A stretch of DNA of 64,000 bases. It comes from Mesorhizobium sp. ZC-5. Its GTDB lineage: Bacteria; Pseudomonadota; Alphaproteobacteria; Rhizobiales; Rhizobiaceae. A model generated the notes under the pieces. The model saw only the letters and a list, made by a program, of their open reading frames with translations. It did no database searches and was not told the DNA's origin. Below, piece after piece: positions 30,159 to 38,573 of this stretch. Made by a program: the position numbers and the translations under genes. The stretch lies in assembly GCF_025753855.1 (NCBI RefSeq), contig NZ_JAOWPT010000002.1, positions 372,001-436,000 on the forward strand, read 5' to 3'. How positions within the stretch are numbered: position 1 is the stretch's first letter; each line of letters begins with the position of its first letter.

Positions 30159-31424
30159 ATGCGTATCAAACTGGCGTGCGCCGCGCTTGTGCTGTTCTCC
30201 GGTCCTGCCTTCGCGCAATCCGGCGAAATCACGGCCTGGAGCTGGAATATCGCGGCCTCGTCGCTCAAGGCGACGGTGGCTGGCTTCAATAAGCAATTCC
30301 CCGATATCAAGGTCACGGTCGAGGATCTCGGCAACCAGCAGACGTTCGACAAGATGCTGGCCGGTTGCGCGGCCGGCGGGGTCGGGTTGCCAGACATCAT
30401 TTCCGTCGAGAACCACGAATCCGAGATTTTCTGGAGCCAGTTCCCCGATTGCTTCGTCGATCTGAAGACGCTTGGCTACACCGACGAGATCGCCGCCAAG
30501 TTCCCGGACTTCAAGCGCACGGAACTGGAGGTGGAAGGCAAGGCATATGCGATGCCCTGGGATTCCGGCCCGGTCGCTATGTTCTTCCGCCGCGATTTCT
30601 ACGAGAAGGCGGGTATCGATCCGGCGTCGATCAAGACGTGGGACGATTTCATTGCCGCCGGCAAGAAAATCCAGGAAGCCAACCCAGGCGTTTCGATGAC
30701 GCAAGCCGACATCAACGGCGATACCGAGTTCTTCCGCATGATTTCCAACGAACAGGGCTGCGGATACTTCGCCAGCGACGGACAGTCGATCACCGTCAAC
30801 CAGCCGGCCTGCGTCGCCGCGCTGGAGGTCGTGAAGAAGCTGAAGGACAACGGCCTGCTGATTGCCGGGACCTGGGACGAGAAGATCCAGGCCAACACCG
30901 GCGGCAAGGTCGCTACGCAGATGTATGGCGGCTGGTACGAGGGCACGATCCGCTCCACCTCGCCGGACCTCGCCGGCAAATGGGGCGTCTACATGATGCC
31001 CGGCGTCACCGCCGACGGCCCGCGCGCCGCCAATCTTGGCGGTTCCTCGCTCGCCATCTCGGCCAGCTCCAAGAACAAGGAAGCCGCATGGGCGTATGTG
31101 AACTACACCCTTGGTACCAATGAGGGCCAGGTCACCATGCTGAAGGAGTTCGGCCTGGTACCCTCGCTGCTCGGCGCCCTCGATGACGACTACGTCAAGG
31201 CCGAACAGCCGTTCTGGAATGGCCAGAAGGTGTGGGTCGATATCCTGTCCACGCTGCCCAAGATCAAGCCGAGCCGCGGCACGCCGTTCTTCCAGGACGC
31301 GAACGCCATCATGGTCGCCACCCAGCTCAAATATCTCAACGGCGAATATCCCGACGCCAAAGCGGCGCTGGACGACGTGGCCAATCAGGTCGCGGGTGCA
31401 ACCGGCCTGCCGGTCGCCGAATAG
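30159..31424 (+). CDS. Sugar ABC transporter substrate-binding protein (family 1)
   Basis: A 421-residue periplasmic binding protein with a signal peptide ending near GPAFAQ. The mature protein has the typical family 1 layout (ITAWSWNIAASSLKATVAGFNKQFPDIKVTVED; later AMPWDSGPVAMFFRRDFYEKAGI). A GGGAGGAAT ribosome-binding site precedes the ATG. It is first of a four-gene CUT1 operon with two permeases and an ATPase. The ligand is unknown but is probably an oligosaccharide, polyol or glycoside. Confidence 0.92.
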   Translation: MRIKLACAALVLFSGPAFAQSGEITAWSWNIAASSLKATVAGFNKQFPDIKVTVEDLGNQQTFDKMLAGCAAGGVGLPDIISVENHESEIFWSQFPDCFVDLKTLGYTDEIAAKFPDFKRTELEVEGKAYAMPWDSGPVAMFFRRDFYEKAGIDPASIKTWDDFIAAGKKIQEANPGVSMTQADINGDTEFFRMISNEQGCGYFASDGQSITVNQPACVAALEVVKKLKDNGLLIAGTWDEKIQANTGGKVATQMYGGWYEGTIRSTSPDLAGKWGVYMMPGVTADGPRAANLGGSSLAISASSKNKEAAWAYVNYTLGTNEGQVTMLKEFGLVPSLLGALDDDYVKAEQPFWNGQKVWVDILSTLPKIKPSRGTPFFQDANAIMVATQLKYLNGEYPDAKAALDDVANQVAGATGLPVAE

Positions 31425-31490
31425 ACAAGATGGCGAAACCGGGCAGGCAGCCTGCCTGCCCGGCATTCCAACGGCTTCGCAGGATCGGAC

Positions 31491-32348
31491 ATGCGGCAGC
31501 GTACACAGACGGCGTATGCCTTTCTGACGCCCTATCTGCTTATCTTCCTGGCGTTCTGGATCTGGCCGATCATCAACTCGTTCTGGCTGTCGTTCCTGAA
31601 CACGAGGAGCGCCAACTGGACGTTCAATCCCCGCATGACGTGGGGACGGCTCCTCGTCGATCCGGCTTTCGCCAATGCGCTCCAGAACACGCTGGTCATC
31701 CTCGTGATCCAGGTGCCGATCATGATCGCGCTGGCGACAGTGCTCGCCACGCTGCTGAACTCGCCCGCGCTCAAGGTCAGGGGCCTCTTCCGCTTTGCCT
31801 TCTTCGCGCCCGTGGTCGTCGGCGAGGTCGCGTACGCCGCGATGTTCCGCCTGCTGTTCAACGAGTTCGGCATCATCAACAAGATGCTCGCCGGCATCGG
31901 GCTGACCACCATTCCGTGGCTTTCGGACCCGAACGCCGCGATGGCAGTGATCATCATAGCGCTGACCTGGCGCTGGGCGGGCTACAACGCCATCATCATC
32001 CTTGCCGGGCTGCAGTCCATACCGGAGGACGTCTACGAGGCGGCGACCCTGGACGGCGTCTCGAAGGTTCGGCAGTTCTTCTTCATGACGCTGCCGCTGC
32101 TGAAGCCCGTCATCCTGCTGTGCGTCGTGCTTTCCGTGATCGGCACCATGCAGCTTTTCTCCGAGCCGTTCCTGATCACCAACCGGGGCGGCCCCGGCCA
32201 GGCGACCGAGACACTCGGTCTGTTCCTCTATCGGCAGGGCTTCAACGCATTCAACTTCGGCTACGCGTCGGCGGTTGCGTACACGATCGCCGCGTTGGCG
32301 ATTGCGATCTCCCTGCTCAATCTCTGGCTCGGAAGGGAACGCGAATGA
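31491..32348 (+). CDS. Sugar ABC transporter permease, MalF/UgpA type
   Basis: A 285-residue inner-membrane protein with about six transmembrane segments, starting YAFLTPYLLIFLAFWIWPIINSFWLSFL. The conserved cytoplasmic EAA loop is EDVYEAATLDGVSKVRQFFFMTLPLLKPV. It pairs with the second permease immediately downstream, whose start overlaps its stop (ATGA). Confidence 0.93.
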   Translation: MRQRTQTAYAFLTPYLLIFLAFWIWPIINSFWLSFLNTRSANWTFNPRMTWGRLLVDPAFANALQNTLVILVIQVPIMIALATVLATLLNSPALKVRGLFRFAFFAPVVVGEVAYAAMFRLLFNEFGIINKMLAGIGLTTIPWLSDPNAAMAVIIIALTWRWAGYNAIIILAGLQSIPEDVYEAATLDGVSKVRQFFFMTLPLLKPVILLCVVLSVIGTMQLFSEPFLITNRGGPGQATETLGLFLYRQGFNAFNFGYASAVAYTIAALAIAISLLNLWLGRERE

Positions 32349-33181
32349 GCGGCAGATCCTCCGCCCAACGCAGGCGCAACATCCTGTTGCACGCGGCGCT
32401 TGCTCCGCTCGCGCTGATCTGGCTGTTCCCGCTGTGGATGATGTTCATCTTCTCGACCATGGACGACAACGGCATCTTCAGCCCTCACGTCGTGCTGACG
32501 CCGTCGACGCATTTCCTCGAGAATTTCAACGCGCTAGAGGCCGACACCGGTTTCATCCGCGCGACCACGATCTCGATCCTCGTGGCCACCGCCTATACGC
32601 TGCTTTCGGTCACGCTGACTTCGATGGCCGGGTGGGCACTCGCCTCCTACCGCTTCGTCGGCAAAGGCGTGGTGCTGGCGACCATACTCGGCACGCTGAC
32701 GCTGCCTTATTTCGTCGTCGTGATACCCCAGTTCATCATGGTGGCGCGCGATTTCCATCTCGACAACACGTGGTTCGCGCTGATCGTGCCGCCGCTCTTC
32801 AATTCGCTCGGCGTCCTCTTCATGCGCCAGTCCTTCGCGATGATGCCTTCCGAACTCTTCGACGCGGCGCGTGTCGAGGGCGTGAAGGAATGGCGCATCT
32901 TCCTTTATGTCGCCGTCCCGCTGGCGCGGCCCACGCTTGCGGCGCTGTCGATCATCCTCTTCCTGCACAGCTGGAACAACTATCTTTGGCCGCTGCTCAT
33001 CAACAGCCAGCCCGCGATGATGACGGCGCCGGTTGCGCTCGGCAGTTTGATCGGACTCACCAAGGTTTCGTGGGGCGGCATCATGACCGGTGCCGTTATC
33101 CTGACGGCGCCGATGCTCGTCCTGTTCGTGACGCTGCAGCGCCATTTCATCGCCGGCATCTCGGCCGGCGCGGTCAAGTGA
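32345..33181 (+). CDS. Sugar ABC transporter permease, MalG/UgpE type
   Basis: A 278-residue inner-membrane permease. The N-terminal segment (LHAALAPLALIWLFPLWMMFIF) and the EAA loop (SELFDAARVEGVKEWRIFLYVAVPLARPT) are typical of the second CUT1 permease. The ATG at 32345 overlaps the stop of the first permease, so synthesis is coupled. The frame is open far upstream in the other gene, which is only a shadow. Confidence 0.93.
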   Translation: MSGRSSAQRRRNILLHAALAPLALIWLFPLWMMFIFSTMDDNGIFSPHVVLTPSTHFLENFNALEADTGFIRATTISILVATAYTLLSVTLTSMAGWALASYRFVGKGVVLATILGTLTLPYFVVVIPQFIMVARDFHLDNTWFALIVPPLFNSLGVLFMRQSFAMMPSELFDAARVEGVKEWRIFLYVAVPLARPTLAALSIILFLHSWNNYLWPLLINSQPAMMTAPVALGSLIGLTKVSWGGIMTGAVILTAPMLVLFVTLQRHFIAGISAGAVK

Positions 33182-33194
33182 TCGAGAGGTGAAC

Positions 33195-34277
33195 GTGGCA
33201 GGTGTTACGCTCAGCAAAGTCGTCAAGCGCTTCGGCTCCTACGAGATCATTCACGGAGCGAGCCTGGAGGTCGCCGATGGCGAGTTCGTGGTTTTCGTCG
33301 GTCCCTCGGGCTGCGGGAAGTCCACGCTGCTCAGAATGATCGCGGGCCTCGAGAGCGTGACCGAGGGTGACGTGTCGATCGGCGGCAGGGTGGTCAACGA
33401 TGTCGAGCCGGCCGAGCGCGGCGTCGCCATGGTGTTCCAGTCCTATGCGCTCTACCCGCACATGACGGTGGAGCAGAATTTGAGCTTCGGGCTCAGGATG
33501 ACCGGCCACGACAAGGCCGACATCGCAAGACGGGTCGAGCGCACGGCGGGCATCCTGCGCATCGCCGAGCTTCTGAAACGCAAGCCGCGCCAGCTTTCCG
33601 GCGGCCAACGGCAGCGCGTCGCGATCGGCCGAGCCATCATGCGCGAGCCGCAACTCTTCCTCTTCGACGAGCCGCTGTCGAACCTCGACGCGGAGCTGCG
33701 CGTGCAGATGCGGGTGGAACTGGCCCGCCTGCACAAGGAACTTGGCGTGACCATGATCTATGTGACCCATGACCAGACCGAGGCGATGACACTGGCCGAC
33801 AGGATTGTGGTCCTGCGCGACGGCACGATCGAACAGGTCGGCAGGCCGCTGGACCTTTATAACGATCCCGACAATCAGTTCGTCGCCGGTTTCGTGGGCT
33901 CGCCAAAAATGAACTTCATCCCGGCGCTCGTCGTCGAAGGCGACGGGAGAGGTGTGACGGTCGAACTCGCTGGCCAGGAGAGGACTACCCGCCTCACGCA
34001 ACCACTCGCCGGGCCGGCGCCGGAACCGGGAAGCCGCGTCGTGGTCGGCGTGCGGCCGGAGCATTTCGGCGACGCCGGAAAGGGCGACGCGGACCTTCTC
34101 GTCAACGTCGACATCGTCGAGCACCTGGGCGGTACGAGCTTCATCTATGCCAGCACCGCGGGGGACTACGGACTTGTCATCCAGCGCGATGCCGACGGGG
34201 TCGCCGATGCTGCCGAGATCACCGTTTCGATACGCAAGTCCTACCTGTTCGACGAAAACGGGAAACGCCTTCGCTGA
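33195..34277 (+). CDS. Sugar ABC transporter ATP-binding protein, UgpC/MsmK type
   Basis: A 360-residue ATPase that energises the two permeases. Motifs are Walker A GPSGCGKSTL, signature LSGGQRQRV, Walker B LFLFDEPLSNLDAELR and the switch His in VTHDQTEAM. A C-terminal TOBE-type regulatory domain runs from about residue 230. The GTG at 33195 follows GAGAGG with a five-base gap, matching the start seen at 27416; an upstream GTG at 33189 is less likely. The enzyme fusion follows it. Confidence 0.94.
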   Translation: MAGVTLSKVVKRFGSYEIIHGASLEVADGEFVVFVGPSGCGKSTLLRMIAGLESVTEGDVSIGGRVVNDVEPAERGVAMVFQSYALYPHMTVEQNLSFGLRMTGHDKADIARRVERTAGILRIAELLKRKPRQLSGGQRQRVAIGRAIMREPQLFLFDEPLSNLDAELRVQMRVELARLHKELGVTMIYVTHDQTEAMTLADRIVVLRDGTIEQVGRPLDLYNDPDNQFVAGFVGSPKMNFIPALVVEGDGRGVTVELAGQERTTRLTQPLAGPAPEPGSRVVVGVRPEHFGDAGKGDADLLVNVDIVEHLGGTSFIYASTAGDYGLVIQRDADGVADAAEITVSIRKSYLFDENGKRLR

Positions 34278-34311
34278 TCGAATTTCACCCGACATCAAAG
34301 ACAAGGTGGTC

Positions 34312-34327
34312 GGAGACTATAGTCTCC
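34312..34327. promoter_or_regulatory. Perfect 16-base palindrome before the fusion gene
   Basis: GGAGACTATAGTCTCC reads identically on both strands. It lies 20 bases before the ATG of the MocA/AKR fusion and just upstream of its ribosome-binding site. It is not followed by a T-run. It could be an operator, or an RNA hairpin affecting expression relative to the ABC genes. Confidence 0.5.
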
Positions 34328-34346
34328 CAGCCTCAAGGAGAATGAA

Positions 34347-36365
34347 ATGAGTGCCAACAAAGCTGTCCGCTGGGGCATACTCGGGCCGGGCGGCATCGCC
34401 AAGGCGTTTGCAGGCGGCATCGCGAATTCCAGGACGGGGGTACTCGCCGCCATCGGTACGCGCGATCCGGGCAAGGCCGGGCTCGCCGAGAGCTTTCCGG
34501 GTGCCCGCATCGTTGCCGGCTACGAGGCGCTACTCGCCGACCCGGCGGTCGATGCCATCTACATCGCGACACCGCATCCGTACCATGCGGAATGGGCGAT
34601 CAAGGCGGCCGAGGCAGGCAAACATGTGCTCTGCGAGAAGCCCCTTGCACTGACTGCATTCGAAGCTGCCGCGATGATGCACGCTGCGCGCCAGGCCGGC
34701 ACATTCCTCGGCGAGGCCTTCATGTATCGGCTGCACCCGCAAACCGGCAAGCTGGTCGAACTGGTGAAATCCGGCGCCATCGGCGACGTGCGCATGATCA
34801 AGTCGAGCTTCGGCTTCGCCATGCCAGGCTTCATGCCTGAGCACCGGCTCTATGCCAACGATCTCGCCGGCGGCGGCATTCTCGACGTTGGCGGCTATCC
34901 CGTCTCCATGGCGCGCCTGATTGCGGGAGCGGCGACAGGCGAACCGTTCGCCGAGCCGGACAAGGTTGTGGGCGTCGCGCATCTCGGAAAATCCGGCGTC
35001 GACGAGTGGGCGTCGGCTCTGCTGCATTTCCCCGGCGGCATCGTCGCCGAGGTTTCCTGCTCCATCTCCGTGAACCAGGACAATGTACTGCGCATCTTCG
35101 GCACGAAAGGTCGGATCGAGGTTCCCGACTTCTGGTTCGCCGGCGGCAGCCGCGACGTCGGGCCGGGCAGGATCGACGTGATCCAGCCGGATGGCGGGCG
35201 GGAGACGATCAGCCTCAACGAGACGCGGCATCTCTATTCCTTCGAGGTGGACGCGGCCGGCGAGGCCATCCTCGAAGGGAAGCAGGAGTTTGCCTGGCCG
35301 GGAATGAGCTGGGCCGACAGCCGCGGCACCTTGCGGGTGCTGGACAAGTGGCGTGCCGCCGTCGGGCTCGAATATGCGATCGAAAAGGCCGAGAAGCGCG
35401 TCAACACGATTTCCGGCAGACCGTTGCGTCCCGGTGGCACCGCAATCGGTAAGCGCGCCATTCCGGGGTTGTCCAAGCCGGTGTCGGTCCTTGCCCTCGG
35501 CTTCGAGGATTTCCGCACCTTCTCTTCGGGCGCGATCCTGCTCGACGCTTTTTTCGAGGCCGGCGGCAATTTGTTCGACACGGCTTACATCTATGGCTCG
35601 GGCTATACGGAGAAGCTGCTCGGAGAATGGCTTGCCAGCCGCGGTGTGCGCCAGCAGTCGGTCGTCATCGGCAAGGGCGCGCACTCGCCGCTCTGCTATC
35701 CCGACATGATAGGAAAGCAGCTCGCGCAGTCGCTCGATCGGCTCGGTACCGACCATGTCGATGTCTATTTCATGCATCGCGACAATCCCGACGTGCCGGT
35801 CGGCGAATTCATCGACGCGATGGATCGCGAGGCCAAGGCGGGACGCATTCGCGGGCCGTTCGGCGGCTCGAACTGGACGATGGAACGCATGGACGAGGCG
35901 ATCGCCTATGCCGAACGGACCGGCAAGCAGAAGCCCGGCGCGCTCTCCAACAATTTCTCGCTGGCCGAGATGCTGGAACCCATCTGGGCGGGCTGCGTGA
36001 CCTCATCGACCGACGCATGGAGGGCCTGGCTGACGGCCCGGCAGATGCCCAACTTCGCCTGGTCGAGCCAGGGCCGCGGCTTTTTCACCGACTTGGCGGG
36101 GCGGGACAAGCGGGACAATGAGGAACTGGTGCGGGTCTGGTACTCGGAGAAGAATTTCCGCCGCCGCGACCGCGCGGTGGAACTCGCCGCCAAGCTCGGC
36201 AAGAGCCCGATCCATGTCGCGCTGGCCTACGTTCTTGCACAGCCCTTCCCGTCGATCCCCCTGATCGGGCCACGCACGCTTGCCGAACTCGCGGACAGCC
36301 TCGAGGCGCTGGATATCGAGCTGTCGCCGGATGACCTCGATTGGCTGAGGGATTCGGTGGTCTAG
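34347..36365 (+). CDS. Fusion of Gfo/Idh/MocA dehydrogenase and aldo/keto reductase
   Basis: A 672-residue two-domain enzyme. Residues about 1-335 form a Gfo/Idh/MocA dehydrogenase (WGILGPGGIAKAF, CEKPLAL). Residues about 345-672 form an aldo/keto reductase with the tetrad intact: Asp and Tyr in FDTAYIYG, Lys in VVIGKGAH and His in YFMHRDN. The two halves could perform consecutive or opposing redox steps on the imported sugar. The open frame is continuous and no internal start is needed. A GGAG ribosome-binding site precedes the ATG. It is the last gene of the transporter transcript. Confidence 0.92.
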   Translation: MSANKAVRWGILGPGGIAKAFAGGIANSRTGVLAAIGTRDPGKAGLAESFPGARIVAGYEALLADPAVDAIYIATPHPYHAEWAIKAAEAGKHVLCEKPLALTAFEAAAMMHAARQAGTFLGEAFMYRLHPQTGKLVELVKSGAIGDVRMIKSSFGFAMPGFMPEHRLYANDLAGGGILDVGGYPVSMARLIAGAATGEPFAEPDKVVGVAHLGKSGVDEWASALLHFPGGIVAEVSCSISVNQDNVLRIFGTKGRIEVPDFWFAGGSRDVGPGRIDVIQPDGGRETISLNETRHLYSFEVDAAGEAILEGKQEFAWPGMSWADSRGTLRVLDKWRAAVGLEYAIEKAEKRVNTISGRPLRPGGTAIGKRAIPGLSKPVSVLALGFEDFRTFSSGAILLDAFFEAGGNLFDTAYIYGSGYTEKLLGEWLASRGVRQQSVVIGKGAHSPLCYPDMIGKQLAQSLDRLGTDHVDVYFMHRDNPDVPVGEFIDAMDREAKAGRIRGPFGGSNWTMERMDEAIAYAERTGKQKPGALSNNFSLAEMLEPIWAGCVTSSTDAWRAWLTARQMPNFAWSSQGRGFFTDLAGRDKRDNEELVRVWYSEKNFRRRDRAVELAAKLGKSPIHVALAYVLAQPFPSIPLIGPRTLAELADSLEALDIELSPDDLDWLRDSVV

Positions 36366-36425
36366 ACTAGGAAGTCCACCGTCGACCTGAGGCCACTCCG
36401 GCGGTCTCGCGCGAAGGGGATGAGC

Positions 36426-36441
36426 ACCCAGCTCGCTGGGT
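36426..36441. other. Short perfect hairpin after the fusion gene
   Basis: ACCCAGC, a TC loop and GCTGGGT form a perfect 7-base-pair stem 61 bases after the fusion stop. No T-run follows, so it is a weak terminator candidate. It lies just outside the left end of the islet. Confidence 0.4.
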
Positions 36442-36466
36442 CGCAAAAGCGTTTTCGGGGAATTTT

Positions 36467-36485
36467 TGGTGCCTAGAAGAGGATT
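36467..36485 (+). repeat. Left attachment-site-like repeat of the islet
   Basis: TGGTGCCTAGAAGAGGATT copies 17 of 19 bases of the tRNA-Leu 3' end found at 39040-39058. The two differences are both transitions. The copy sits in the same orientation and marks the end of the islet away from the tRNA. Confidence 0.7.
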
Positions 36486-36534
36486 GACATTAGCAACGTT
36501 GATTTCCTTACGAAATCTCTCTCGACTGTCTGCT

Positions 36535-36554
36535 ATGTACCCGAGCTTGTACCC
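36535..36554 (+). repeat. Arm-type direct repeat, left copy
   Basis: ATGTACCCGAGCTTGTACCC matches the right copy (38956-38975) at 18 of 20 positions, with the first 12 identical. It contains TGTACCC twice. It lies about 50 bases inside the left attachment repeat, where tyrosine recombinase arm sites are expected. Confidence 0.55.
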
Positions 36555-36584
36555 GCCTGGCAACTCATATCGAAGAAGGCGAGG

Positions 36585-37130
36585 TCAATCGACTAAGGGC
36601 GCCCACCCCAGTTCAGCTTCTATCCTGCGTCGGTAGGCCGTGTCGATCTGGCGTGGTGTGAGGCGAATGTATCGCTCCGCATTCTCACGTTTGTTTCCTA
36701 CTAAGCCTGCTAGATGCGCAAGAACCTCATCGATGGTCGGTATACGGTTTTCTGTGCCGTCAAACTTCGGCGGCAGGGCTGTCCAGATCACCGCGCGAAT
36801 ACCGTGAGCGGCAGCCCATTCTCCCAAATTGGGGATAGCTGCCGGTGACGCATCTCCGGTCTGCCAATGAGCAATGTGATCCCGGATTGGCTTGCCTTCG
36901 CGCTGTCGCAGTGCTTCCTTCGCGACGTTCAAATCTGTGGTATCCATCACGGCCCAAAGTGTTCTTATGGGGACGGCGGCATCAGAAATAACCAGAGTGA
37001 TCCTGTCGTCGTTCGATTGGCGCGCGAACTCAATTCGCATGAACGGACCATCCTCGAACCACAGACGTTGAATTGGCAATTCCCTCGGGTCCCAAACTAA
37101 CGATCCCCAGCCGAGACAAGCAATTGTCAT
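36585..37130 (-). CDS. Gamma-glutamylcyclotransferase-fold protein (islet gene 3)
   Basis: A 181-residue protein. The N-terminus ACLGWGSLVWDPREL fits the substrate loop of the GGCT/ChaC fold (usually YGSN or YGSL), and QREG at 76-79 supplies E78 where human GGCT has its catalytic glutamate in EQEG. These suggest an active cyclotransferase acting on a gamma-glutamyl compound, but sequence alone does not show which. The ATG at 37130 overlaps the stop of the middle gene. It differs clearly from the housekeeping ChaC at 5936-6649. It is the last cargo gene. Confidence 0.65.
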   Translation of the reverse strand: MTIACLGWGSLVWDPRELPIQRLWFEDGPFMRIEFARQSNDDRITLVISDAAVPIRTLWAVMDTTDLNVAKEALRQREGKPIRDHIAHWQTGDASPAAIPNLGEWAAAHGIRAVIWTALPPKFDGTENRIPTIDEVLAHLAGLVGNKRENAERYIRLTPRQIDTAYRRRIEAELGWAPLVD

Positions 37131-37708
37131 CTCCCACCCCCAGATCGCCGGTCACCCTTGACCGATTTACTCGGCCAATTTTCTACTTGCGAGCCTTTGT
37201 CATCCTCACGACTTGTAGAGCCCGCAACCTCTGTCGATCGCATGGCGTCGTTGGTTGACCTGATCGCATCCGAGATGGGGCCTAACTGGGATGGACCGGA
37301 TCGCAACCCCTCCTGCACAATCTTGTCAAGCCGGTCGTGAGGAGTCTCCAGCAAGACTTCCAAAACCCGGCGAAAGGCTTCCGGTCGCTGCTTGAACTGG
37401 CCGGTTCGCGCGCCTCGTATTTCGAGGAAATTTCGTACATCTGCGATCGTCGGCAGAAATCGCTTCGCCTCGTACTGGCCAGCAACGCTAAGGAGCAAAT
37501 CTTTAGTTGCTTTCGGGAGTTTCTGTCGCAACACCATGCCTGTTGGCGTCGGCCGCTCGCTCGGCACACTCTCACGTCGGACATTCTGTCGCTCGGATCG
37601 GTTCATCCCCTCAAGCGCGCGCGTCACCGAGTCGTACCCCCATTCGTCGATGAGAAGCGTTAGCAGCTTGGTCAGAATCTTATTGGAAGACGGCTTCATA
37701 GAACTCAC
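37127..37708 (-). CDS. Unknown protein between ParA and GGCT-like genes (islet gene 2)
   Basis: A 193-residue protein that I do not recognise. The N-terminus is predicted helical (KILTKLLTLLIDEWGYDSVTRALEGM), and the central part has helix-rich segments (KATKDLLLSVAGQYEAKRFLP, DVRNFLEIRG, AFRRVLEVLLETPHDRLDKIVQEGL). The tail is polar and low-complexity, probably disordered. No signal peptide or membrane segment is present. The GTG at 37708 overlaps the parA stop, and its own stop overlaps the GGCT-like start. An ATG at 37699 is a possible start. It may be an adaptor between its neighbours, but that is a guess. Confidence 0.6.
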   Translation of the reverse strand: MSSMKPSSNKILTKLLTLLIDEWGYDSVTRALEGMNRSERQNVRRESVPSERPTPTGMVLRQKLPKATKDLLLSVAGQYEAKRFLPTIADVRNFLEIRGARTGQFKQRPEAFRRVLEVLLETPHDRLDKIVQEGLRSGPSQLGPISDAIRSTNDAMRSTEVAGSTSREDDKGSQVENWPSKSVKGDRRSGGGR

Positions 37709-38553
37709 ATTCCGATCGATTTGAAAAACTCGTTGGCAAAGTAGGAAAACATATCGGAGTTTCCGGAGTAGCTAAAATCACCACGCATCTTCTTGGGGAA
37801 TCCTCGGGAAAATGGTATCTCATGCTTAAACATATGCCAGTTGTTCTTAGCAGCGTCCGCGCGAATATCTGCCATCGCCTGCGTTTTCTCAGGCCCTCCA
37901 TTATTGCCGCCGTGGTAAAAGCCGTTGTTGATAACGATACCCGCGACCTCTATTTTGTGGCCTCGATTTTGCCTCCTGAAGTTGGTCAAGGATTGCGCGA
38001 GCAACGGGAACCCAATTGTCGCAAAATACTCAGGCTTCACGGGTACGAGTAAAAGTCTGCTCGCATGGTAAGCAGCATGAGTAAGTATGGACTCAGTGGG
38101 TGCGCAGTCGATTATGATAAGGTCTTTGTCCTTAAAATTAGCAGCAATGAAGCGAGCTAATGCTTTTGCGTCCGGTCGGATTGCATTTGTCAGGTTATCG
38201 GAGAAATCGAATCGTGCTGGTATTAGGTCCAGAGAGCGATCCTCCCACTCGAAAATCCCTTCTACAGCGTCATCTGGCCCTAGCGGGCTAGGCCCTGACG
38301 AGGACGGGCTCGGTGGCAAATATCCATTGAAAACCTCAACAATGGATGCACGTTGATCGGTGAGAAACTGGCCGTAGCTGTTGTGCATCAATGCTTGGCT
38401 CAGGTTTGCTTGAGGGTCCAAGTCGATGGCGAGAACGTCCAGATTTCTTCTTATGGCTCCATGCCGGGCGAGAAGCGCCGAGATTGTAGATTTTCCAACG
38501 CCACCCTTCATATTGATGACACTGATTACGAGTGGTCCATCTTTCCGAGCCAT
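37705..38553 (-). CDS. ParA-type ATPase (islet gene 1)
   Basis: A 282-residue deviant Walker ATPase. Walker A is KGGVGKS (16-22), Walker A' contains D44 and D46 in IDLDPQANL, and Walker B ends at D149 in LIIIDCAP. It resembles Soj/ParA proteins that form nucleotide-dependent dimers on DNA. There is no N-terminal helix-turn-helix and no parB or parS is nearby, so plasmid partitioning is unlikely. A GGGGGGAG ribosome-binding site precedes the ATG. Its stop overlaps the start of the middle gene. Confidence 0.85.
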   Translation of the reverse strand: MARKDGPLVISVINMKGGVGKSTISALLARHGAIRRNLDVLAIDLDPQANLSQALMHNSYGQFLTDQRASIVEVFNGYLPPSPSSSGPSPLGPDDAVEGIFEWEDRSLDLIPARFDFSDNLTNAIRPDAKALARFIAANFKDKDLIIIDCAPTESILTHAAYHASRLLLVPVKPEYFATIGFPLLAQSLTNFRRQNRGHKIEVAGIVINNGFYHGGNNGGPEKTQAMADIRADAAKNNWHMFKHEIPFSRGFPKKMRGDFSYSGNSDMFSYFANEFFKSIGM

Positions 38554-38573
38554 CTTATCTCCCCCCAGATGGT

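Noticed and set aside
30063-31466. 467-codon frame antisense to the sugar-binding protein gene
   Set aside because: It lies opposite a well-supported gene with signal peptide and ribosome-binding site; the translation has no domain.
37705-38553. ParA gene as evidence for an integrated plasmid
   Set aside because: No parB, parS, rep or oriV-like repeats were found in the islet, so a plasmid origin is not supported.
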